Below are positions 56,312 to 64,000 of a DNA stretch of 64,000 nucleotides, piece by piece (within the stretch, counting starts at the first letter, position 1; the number at the start of each line of letters is the position of its first letter). The notes beneath the pieces were generated by a model. It did no database searches and was not told the DNA's origin. It worked only from the letters and a program-made list of their open reading frames with translations. Made by a program: the position numbers and the translations under genes. Source of the DNA: Platerodrilus igneus (Eukaryota; Arthropoda; Insecta; Coleoptera; Lycidae). The stretch covers positions 1 through 64,000 of the forward strand of contig JARFIW010001082.1 of NCBI GenBank assembly GCA_036346225.1, read 5' to 3'.

Positions 56312-56969
56312 AATGGTACCTGCAAACGTTTTAAATGCAACCCTTGCGGTGCTTCCTATACCTGGAAAAATGTTGTGGTGTAACATCGTCCACGGTTAAG
56401 CTTATACATCAGTCAGCAACAAAGTACTTAAAGTGCGTGTCTTGCGGTATCGCTTTTACGAGAATGGACAACTTAGTGCGATACAAGGAAAAACATCACG
56501 GTATGTCATTAAGCCGTAAACGTTCCGTTCCGACAGCTGTTAAAGGGTCTTGTACGAAACATACACGAATTATGTTTAAGTATGCGATTTCGAAATGGAA
56601 AAGACTACCTATGCCACACACTTGAGAAGCAACAGACATAAAACTGCAACAGTTACCGCTACTAGCGACGATGGTGTAGAAATGGTTAGCAGAGCGTTTA
56701 ACAACCGTATGGCTAGCTATCGCATAAAGAACACCAGTGTCGACGATGGAGTGTCCGAGTTTCTTTGGAAGCAGAAAGAGCGGTTTATTCGATTACTTAA
56801 TGAAAAAACACAACATACAGCAATAAAAGTCTATTGCGAACTCTACGGCGTCGACACAAAAATGGGAGAAGAGACTACCGATGTGAAATCCTTTAACACA
56901 ACAAATATTGTTATAACATCTTCTAGTAATCTGAAAAATATATACGAGGTCTTAAACGAAACCATGTAA
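56312..56969 (+). pseudogene. PolB-like N-terminal fragment (right arm)
   Basis: Same gene as 51380-52066, mirrored. It keeps an AAA codon where the left copy has TAA, but has its own damage: a ~25-bp deletion in the first finger (near 56367) and a 1-bp loss near 56577 in the third finger. From 56595 it is open to NETM at 56966 (TSVDDGVSEFLWKQKERFI, KVYCELYGVDTKMGEE). The two arm copies have decayed independently, so gene conversion between arms is not keeping them identical. Confidence 0.55.
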
Positions 56970-57899
56970 ATACCAACTTTATACTCAATTAATTCATAAA
57001 ATTAGTTTGTCTGGCGAGGACGATAAAAGGTACATCATTTCTTATAGTACAGCAACCTATGCATGGGGAGCATAAATATATAAGATAGTTGCTATATTTG
57101 TATATATTTTATTGTGTTTCCTTGTACAAACAATTAAGGTAGGTCAGTAAGCCGTATTAAATTGCTATTAATTGGCTTGCATTCAGCGTACTTTCCTTCT
57201 GCAGTTAACGCATTTGTTTGGAGAAGATATACACTTTTAAAAAAAATTATACAACGCTCTCACATGTAATTTGGGTAATCCATAATCATCAAGAAATTAG
57301 TTCGGAAACAAATTGTATTTCTCAAGTACCTATTTAGCATTGACTACATAATTATGTTATGACGTGTTTAGAAATTAAAATGTGAATCTGGGGGATTGGT
57401 GAAATTTTGTACCCATAAAACTTCCTCATGTTTTTTAATAAAGTGTGTTGGGATGCATCGATTTCTAATGTACGGCGTTGAAATATATTTATTGTATTTC
57501 TCAAAACATATAATCAATAATATAATTAATAAAAAGAAAGGTCTACATTGCTTTCACGCGTACTTCCCGTGATGCATAATCGACAAGAAATTAGTTTGGG
57601 AAACGAATTGTATTTTCCAAGTACATATTTAGCATTGAGTTATGGCATTATGTTATGGCGTGCTCAATAATTAAATATGTTAAACCAGAAAATTGATAAA
57701 TGTTTAAAATTTTAAAAGTCATGGTTTTGAATATTCTAAAAACAGTACATTGCTTTTTGAAAATGGTTTTAAATATTAAACACTTATGGCTTATAAAGGG
57801 TTCATTTCTAAAACTCCCGCGGTTTGAGATTTTTCGAGATGTTTAGTTAAAGCATATGCCTTTGGTAGCGAAAAAGGTTTAAAAATGGAGTTAAATATA

Positions 57900-59890
57900 G
57901 ATTAACAAAAATGTAGAGGCTCGGAAACTTTAAAAGAGTAACTTTGTGAGGCGTGATTGGATTTTAAATCTGTTGGCAGATTTAAATTCTGCGTAAAATT
58001 CTAGACTAATTTCATGTGTCGCATGTCTATAAAATTTAAAAGGACGGTCAAAAATCGCTACCAGCAAAAAATCTTCAAATGAGGGTAGCTTCCTCGGGGA
58101 TGATTCAATCTAAAAAATTCCTAGAGATTCGAGTAGCTGAGAAAATTTTAATATTAATTGATACCAAACACGGTACATTTATCTTGTGGGTGGAAATGTG
58201 GAGAAAGATTTTTCTCGCAAAGGGTATATGTATAACTTTGTAAGGGGTGGTCCTATATTAAATCTGTATACAGGTTCAGATTCTGCATAAAATTCTAGCC
58301 TAATTTGATGTATCGCATGGCTAAAAAATTTATAAGGACGGTTAGAAATCGCTGCTGCTGATAAAAAATCTTAAATTTGGGGTAGCTTCCTGGGGGATGA
58401 TTCAATCTAAAAATTTTAAAGAGATTCGGGTAGCTGAAAAAAATCTAATACTAATTGATACTAAACAAGGCACATTTATTTCGTGGGTGGAAATGTGGAG
58501 AAAGATTTATCTCGGAAAGGGAATATGTATAAGTTTGTAAGGGGTGGTCCTATATTAAATCTGTTTACAGGTTCGGATTCCACGTAAAATTCTAGACTAA
58601 TTTGATGCATTGCATGGCTAAATAATTTATAAGGACGGTTAGAAATCGCTGCTGCTAGTAAAAAATCTTAAAATGAGGGTAGCTCCCTGGAGGGTAATGC
58701 AATCTAAAAAATTCCTAGAGATTCGGGTAGCTGAGAAAATTCTAATATTAATTGATTCCAAACAAGGTATATTTATCTTGTGAGTGGAAATGACTAGTCG
58801 AAGAAAACTATTTGTTAGGTTACCTTATAGAGCAAAAAGCAAAATATAGAGGTTCAGAACTTTAAAGCGGTATAACTTTGCAGGAGGTGGTCTGATTTTG
58901 AATCTGTTTGCAGATTCGAATTCTGCGTAAAATTCTAGACTAATTTGATGTGTCGCATGTCTAAAAAATTTATAACGACGGTCAGAAATCGCTACCAGCA
59001 AACAAATCTTAAAATGAGGGTAGCTTTCTTGGGGATGATGCAATCTAAAAAATTCCTAGAGATTCGGTTAGATGAGAAAATTCTAATATTAATTGATACT
59101 AAACAAGGTACATTTATCTTGTGAGTGGAAATGTAGCAAAACATTTATCTCGCAAAGGGTATATGTATAACTTTGTATGGGGTGGTCCTATATTAAATCT
59201 GTTTACAGGTTCGAATTCTGCATAAAATTCTAGACTAATTTGATGTATCGCATGACTAAAAAATTTATAAGAACGGATAGAAATCGCTGCTGCTTGTAAA
59301 AAATCTTAAAATTGGGGTAGCTCCCTGGTGATTGATGCAATCTAAAAGTTTTAAAGAGATTTGGGTAGCTGAGAAAAATCTAATATTAATTGATACCAAA
59401 TAATACACATTTATCTCGTGGGTGGAAATGTGGAGAAAGATTTATCTCGCAGAAGGTATATGTGTAACTTTGTAAGGGGTGGTCGGATTTTAAATCTGTT
59501 TAGAGGTTCGGATTCCGCGTACAATTCTAGACTAATTTGATGTATCGCATGGCTAAAAAATTTATAAGAACGGTTAGAAATCGCTGCTAGTAAAAAATCT
59601 TAAAATGAGGGTAGCTTCCTGGGGGTGATGCAATCTAAAAAATTCCTAAGGATTCGGGTAGCTGAAAAAAATGTAATATTAATTGATACCAAACAAGATA
59701 TATTTATCTCGTGGGTGGAAATGGCTAGTCCAAGAAAACTATTTGGTTCAGAATGTTAGCTGTAAAAAATCTTAAACTTATGGTAGCTCTCTGGGGGATG
59801 ATGCTATCTAAAAAATTCCTAGAGATTCGGGTAGCTGAGAAAAATCTAATATTAATCGATACCAAACAATATAGATTTATCTCGTGGGTG
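57900..59890. repeat. ~300-bp tandem repeat of right arm (6-7 copies)
   Basis: 'gtggaaatgtggagaaag'-type words recur at about 58190, 58487, 58785, 59125, 59421 and 59715, a period near 300 bp. Each unit has 'gtaactttgtaaggggtggt', 'ttctagactaatttgatg', 'gaaatcgctgctgct' and 'gattcgggtagctgag'. Confidence 0.9.
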
Positions 59891-60122
59891 CGGTGCCTAT
59901 AGGCACCGAGAGGTATCTCGAAAATTTTATGGGTTAGGTTACCGATCTTTTAGGGTAGGGATGGTTGGGGTAAAAATCCCACAAGGAGGTCCACATGGAG
60001 GAAGCAAGGATGAGATTCATCTCCACATTTCCTCGTTATGGGAATTTACATGTAAAATGCGGCGGCGCTGCGGCGTCGGCGCTAGCGCTGTGTTCGAATG
60101 CCTACCATCCTCTACTGCTAAA

Positions 60123-60450
60123 GTAGCCTCCCGCGTTCCTCTGTTTCGCTTAAATCTAAATTTATCTTCTCCCAGTATCTGTTCAGCTCGTTTTTCAATT
60201 CGTTTTTGTACAATTCTATTTAGTAATTTTGACACGTGTGCTGTGAAACCTATTGTTCGAAAATTTTCATATCTATCCGTGTCTCTCTTTTTTGGTATAG
60301 TGACTATGATGTTACGTTTCAAATCTTTGGATATCTCGTCTGTCTCATACACATAGCTTACAAGCTGGAAGAGACCTTCTGTTACTGCTTGTCCAGCGGC
60401 TTACCTTATCTGCATCCGGCGCCTTACTATTTTTCAACCCTTTATTGCTA
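60123..60450 (-). pseudogene. RTE reverse transcriptase, 5' part (right of Polinton-like insertion)
   Basis: Minus strand: ISKDLKRNIIVTIPKKRDTD, RYENFRTIGFTAHVSKLLNR, then RNRGTREATLA, which stops exactly at the element border. The equivalent blocks in the RTE copy at 37280-40002 are IIIPIPKKSG, CENFRTVSLTSHASKIL and KDRGTREPIL. The gene continues at 49514 and below. Confidence 0.85.
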
Positions 60451-60466
60451 ATAAGTATTCACAAAT

Positions 60467-60620
60467 AATTTTATCAACCAAAACGACGAAGGTCCAACTA
60501 ACAATCTGGAGGTAAATTTTTCAGACTTTGTTTTAGAAGTATTCACAAATAAACGGAAATTCTGAAGAATTGACCTCCAGATTGTTAGTTGTACCTTTGT
60601 CGTTTTGGTTGATAAAATTA
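60467..60620. repeat. 47-bp inverted repeat with ~60-bp loop
   Basis: 60467-60513 and 60572-60620 are inverted complements (taattttatcaaccaaaacg..., ...ctggaggt) with a few mismatches. A direct repeat aagtattcacaaata occurs before the left arm (60454) and in the loop (60538). It may be a small MITE or a rearranged one. Confidence 0.85.
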
Positions 60621-60843
60621 CTTTTAGTACATTTTTTTTAGGTAAGGAGGGAGTTGTTTGGATCTGATTATTATGGTGTTGCTTCTACAGGAAGACTATC
60701 ATATGCATCGATCTGTACGCTATAGAACTTGCTTGAAATGGAAATAGTAACACAGTTTGTACTTTGTAACTTTTGCCAAACAAACTTGTTATTCCGCAAC
60801 ACTATTTTATGGAGATATAAAATAAGGGATGGGCCATCTAGTG

Positions 60844-62096
60844 GTTTCTTTTTAAATCATAGGTTATTTTGACACTGGCAGCTTTTTCCCTCCAGAAATC
60901 TTAACAGTAAGTCAGTATCATGCCTCCCCGGTACGAAATGAGTCGCTTTACGCTTCAACAACATTGGGAAATATTGCAAACTTATTTCCAGAGTGCTGTG
61001 TAGCCCAAACAGTGCGTTTGTTGAAAAAAAGTTTTGGCCGAAATGAATCACTCGCCGCGACTGCTGTACGCAAGTTTGTGCAAAAAGTTCGTGAGACTGG
61101 CATGCTAGTGGAAAAAATTCATGGTCCTCGTTCTCGTACGGTGCGCGCAGACGAGAATGTGGCTGCTGTAGTCGAGAGTGTGAGACTCAATCCACGAACA
61201 TCAACTCGCCGTCGATCTCAACAGCTCAACATTTCACGCACTAGCCTGAGGAGAATTCTACACAAACATCTCGGACTATTCGCTTACAAGGTCCAATTAA
61301 CTCAGCAATTGAATGCGTACGACCATCCGCTTCGTTATCGCTTCGCAGTTTGGGCCTAAGGCAGCCTGAATTGGACAACGATTTTGGGCGAAAAATAATC
61401 TTCTCGTACGAGGTGCATTTTCATCTTGGCGCCTACGTTATCAAACAAAATTGCCACATCTGGGGGTCGGAAAACCAGCACGTTTATTGTCGAGAAGCCA
61501 ATGCATCCATAGAGAGTGACAGTTTTGTGCGGTTTGTGGAGTGGTGGCATCATTTGACCATTTTTCTTCTAAAATGAGGCTGGAAACAACGTTTCCGTCA
61601 ACGGTGAGCGTTACAGAGCCATGTTATCCGAGCTTTTTTTTACTGAAATTGAAGACATGGATTTGGACGATCTCTGGTTCATGCAGGATGGCGCGCCATG
61701 CCACACACCCCATGCCACAATCGATCTTTTGCGTTTCCAAATCGTGTTATCGGCCGTCTTGGCGATGTCAATTGGCGGCTTCGGAGCTGCATTTTGACCC
61801 CTTTGGATTTTTTTTGTGGGGAACCATGAAGGAGCAATGTTATGCCAACAATCCAGAAACGATTCAAGCACTTCAGACCAATATCATCCGAGCAATCAGT
61901 GAGTTACAACCCGAAACCATCAACAAGGTCTTGGAAAATTAGAGTGACAGAATGCGCTACTGCGAAGCCAGCCGAGGCAACCACTTGAACGAAGTTGCGT
62001 TCTATAATTAATGGGAATGCTTCCTCTTACTAATAAAGCCATAATACATGGAAAAAATTTAATTTCGTTCATTTTATTGCATTTTTAAAAAGAAAC
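60844..62096 (+). mobile_element. mariner-like (IS630/Tc1 superfamily) transposon
   Basis: Candidate short inverted ends GTTTCTTTTTAAA at 60844-60856 and its complement at 62084-62096 bracket a single broken transposase. Length of 1.25 kb matches a mariner-type element. The exact ends and a TA duplication were not established. Confidence 0.6.
60920..62011 (+). pseudogene. mariner-like transposase, frameshifted
   Basis: Starts MPPRYEMSRFTLQQHWEILQ (first helix-turn-helix). After a shift near 60990 come KFVQKVRETGMLVEKIHGP and RRRSQQLNISRTSLRRILHK (second helix-turn-helix). After 61350: RKIIFSYEVHFHLGAYVIKQ, where the usual SDEAHF has Tyr at the first catalytic Asp. The next blocks are WFMQDGAPCHT with the second Asp (near 61690) and LDFFLWGTMKEQCY with the third (near 61810). 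It ends in HLNEVAFYN at 62011. At least four frame changes plus a lost catalytic residue: dead. The enzyme would cut and paste at TA. Confidence 0.85.
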
Positions 62097-62099
62097 TTG

Positions 62100-62808
62100 T
62101 ATTCGCTGGTATGCAGCGTATCGCGATTTAGGTGGCGTGAATTTGGGTTATCATCTTACATCTGATCGGTTGTCGTCGTTGGGTAGGGAAACTTCTTTCT
62201 TGGAACCTCGCCCACACACTGCTGCACTAGCCGAGAATTATTGCCCGCCCCTATACTCCAGAACGCTGATCTTTGTACATGGTTTTTCTTAAAGTTTTAC
62301 ACGTTCTCTTGGAATTATCGTTGTTCGTACCTCATTTAGAGTAGTTATAATATTTGTTAAACTATACTCAAATCGATTTGGAGAAATAAATTTGAATACG
62401 ACCTTATTGCGCGAGGTGCTGACCTTTTCCGATATATTCTTTGTCTTGTTACTGAAATACAGCCGTTTAAAGAAAGAATTTAGGAATATTGTTGTTTCCT
62501 TAGGTGTAATAGCAGCCGATCAAATAACCATCAGAGCAATTTACAGATATGTCTATTATTTCGGTATTAATAAAAATGTGTGCAGATGAAAGATTGTTTT
62601 CGAGGTAAAAGAACAAACCACTTAGTAGCAAGATGTAGTTATTCGATTACCTGTTTTCTGTGTGTATTCTTTATTTTTGATTTCTTTAAGTTTTACTTAA
62701 ATCATGAAACTGTTGTAATGGAGTTAGATCTTCAACATTTCATTACCCAGCGCCACTTCTTCAAAAAATTTGGCTTCTGCTAGCAGTTGAGTGTATAAGT
62801 GAATTATC
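62100..62808. other. intergenic region
   Basis: AT-rich. Short plus-strand frames at 62392-62589 and 62580-62783 have hydrophobic stretches but no recognisable family. No repeats noted. Confidence 0.5.
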
Positions 62809-62810
62809 TA

Positions 62811-63900
62811 CCGGGATATCCAAAAATCCCGCAACCCTAAAATATTTTTTCTGGACCGCATTTTCTGGAAAAACTTTTCATACAAAATATTTAGGATTGT
62901 CCTCCAGCTATCTGGTTGTGGCCTTAAAGTTGACCTTGACAATGACCTTGAAGGTCAAATCGTTGTCAAGTTCACTTTTCGAATAGACACTCCTATTTTT
63001 TATTGCGGATTCGGAAAGAGCACAAAATTTTATAAATGACCTTGACCTGAGACATGACCTTGAGATGACCTTGAAGACAATTGAGGTCAATTAAGAAAAA
63101 GTATATCCAATATTTTAGATTTTCTGGAGAATTTTTTTTACAAATGCTCAAGATTGTGTTCCACCTATCTGTTGATGACCTTGAAGTTGACCTTCACCGT
63201 GACATTGAAAGTCAAATAGTTATTTAGCTCAATTTTTCAAATAGAAACCCCTATTTTATTGCGGATTCGGAAAGAGCACAAAGTTATACAAAATAGCATG
63301 ACCTTGGTAATGACCTTGAAGATGATCTTGAAGAAAATTGAGGTTAATTTAAAAAATATTTTCAGGCAACGAGGAAGTGCTCATAGCCAGTTAAGGCAAG
63401 GTGATAAGTGTTCGTAGCCAGTTAAGACAAGGTTTATAAGTATTCCCAGTCTGTTAAAGCAAGGTGGTAGAATTTCCTTAGCAATTATGGCAAGCGGTGA
63501 CCCTCAAGGTCACTGTCAAAGTCAACTTCAAGGTCACAAACAGTTAGTTGGAGCACAATCTTAAGCATTTGTAAAAAAATTCTCCAGAAAACCTAAAATA
63601 TCGGATATACTTTTTCTTAATTGACCTCAATTGTCTTCAAGGTCATCTCAAGGTCATGGCCAAGGTCAAGGTCATTTCTAAAATTTTGTGCTCTTTCCGA
63701 ATCCGCAATAAAAATAAAGGTGTCTATTTGAAAAAGTGAACTTGACAACGATTTGACCTTCAAGATCATTGTCAAGGCCAACTTTAAGGGCACAACTAGA
63801 TAGCTGGAGGACAATCCTAAATATTTTGAATGAACAGTTTTTCCAGAAAATGCGGTCCAGAAAAAATATTTTAGGGTTGCGGGACTTTTGGATAACCCGG
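62811..63900. mobile_element. foldback MITE with TA duplication (1.09 kb)
   Basis: Ends CCGGGATATCCAAAAATCCC... and, in complement, CCGGGTTATCCAAAAGTCCC..., flanked by TA (62809-62810 and 63901-63902). Inverted similarity continues inward for about 500 bp on each side, leaving a centre near 63350-63480. No protein is encoded. TA duplication and CCGGG ends suggest mobilisation by a Tc1/mariner-type transposase. Confidence 0.8.
63380..63475. repeat. ~33-bp tandem repeat in MITE centre
   Basis: Three imperfect units: catagccagttaaggcaagg, cgtagccagttaagacaagg and ccagtctgttaaagcaagg, separated by tgataagtgtt-like linkers. They occupy the loop between the two arms. Confidence 0.8.
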
Positions 63901-64000
63901 TATATAGACATCGTCCTTATTGCTCGAATCTTCATCTGTGAATATGCTCAAGCATTGAAAAAAGGCATAACTGCAATTTTAACTGGTGTTGCAGTTAAAT

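Larger units (their letters stand above)
49515..60116. mobile_element. Polinton/Maverick-like element, 10.6 kb, reduced
   Basis: Exact 6-bp duplication GCTAAA at 49509-49514 and 60117-60122. Ends are AGTAGAGGATGG...CCATCCTCTACT, and the first ~180 bp of both arms are about 90% identical in inverted orientation. Inverted repeats span 49515-52937 and 55494-60116; the centre is 52938-55493. Removing the element with one GCTAAA restores the RTE frame GTREATLA-LRVIIEE, so the borders are exact. A 6-bp duplication and 5'-AG ends are hallmarks of Polintons. Arms carry a PolB-like N-terminal fragment. I find no integrase, ATPase, protease or capsid genes, so it is not autonomous. Alternatives such as a parvovirus-like or bidnavirus-like insert would not explain the precise 6-bp duplication. 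Confidence 0.8.
55494..60116. repeat. right terminal inverted repeat (4.6 kb)
   Basis: Inverted match of 49515-52937, longer because the ~300-bp tandem unit has more copies (57900-59890). It also contains the 18-bp perfect palindrome (59891-59908) and the GCC-rich tip (60058-60090). Confidence 0.85.

Noticed and set aside
49515..60116. Parvovirus, bidnavirus or simple assembly palindrome
   Set aside because: The exact 6-bp duplication and restoration of the host RTE frame show a transposition-type insertion. The arms differ by many substitutions and repeat number, unlike an assembly mirror.

Overview
The window is AT-rich eukaryotic DNA, almost certainly from an insect. Evidence: long C2H2 zinc-finger arrays, R1-like, CR1-like and RTE-like non-LTR retrotransposons, Gypsy and BEL/Pao LTR elements, Penelope-like elements, a Tc1/mariner-type transposase, and satellite DNA built on CCTAA/TTAGG, the ancestral insect telomere word (which argues against flies). 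I cannot name the order. No tRNA, rRNA or ordinary single-copy host gene is visible. The only plausible host-type genes are two related zinc-finger arrays; everything else is mobile or repetitive DNA, mostly decayed.

Layout. 1-480: three copies of a ~160-bp tandem repeat. 790-6698 (minus): zinc-finger array 1, 17 fingers readable in one frame, split by the 5' part of a Gypsy-type LTR element (~1437-3304) and an R1-like retrotransposon fragment (3305-5217). 7812-8305: solo LTR. 10061-17490: Gypsy-type LTR element (minus) with two ~2.1-kb, nearly identical LTRs, nonsense-hit gag and deleted pol. 17525-20823: two Penelope-like fragments, the second between ~0.47-kb inverted repeats with a hammerhead-ribozyme-like core. 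22440-41730: a telomere-like satellite, (CCTAACTAA)n and variants, split by a R1/TRAS-like element (23.85-27.65 kb) and by a CR1-like element (28.13-40.50 kb). The CR1-like element itself contains a Foldback-like transposon (8-bp duplication), a solo LTR and an RTE element (14-bp duplication). 41730-43560: BEL/Pao remnant whose LTR matches the 7.8-kb solo LTR. 46200-48830: zinc-finger array 2, paralogous to array 1.

The most unusual object is 49515-60116: a 10.6-kb element inserted into an RTE reverse transcriptase with a perfect 6-bp target duplication (GCTAAA), AG...CT ends and inverted repeats of 3.4 and 4.6 kb. Size of duplication and terminal bases match Polinton/Maverick DNA transposons. 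Each arm carries a truncated gene resembling the N-terminal zinc-finger region of Polinton-type protein-primed DNA polymerase B; the 2.6-kb centre holds a compact plus-strand cluster of three reading frames with no function I recognise. It looks like a reduced, probably non-autonomous Polinton relative with orphan cargo.

The right end (60.1-64 kb) holds the other half of the disrupted RTE gene, a frameshifted mariner-like transposase, and a 1.1-kb foldback MITE (TA duplication) packed with TCAAGGTCA, the extended half-site of FTZ-F1/ERR nuclear receptors. Insertions nested inside recognisable coding sequence allow the order of events to be read directly in several places.
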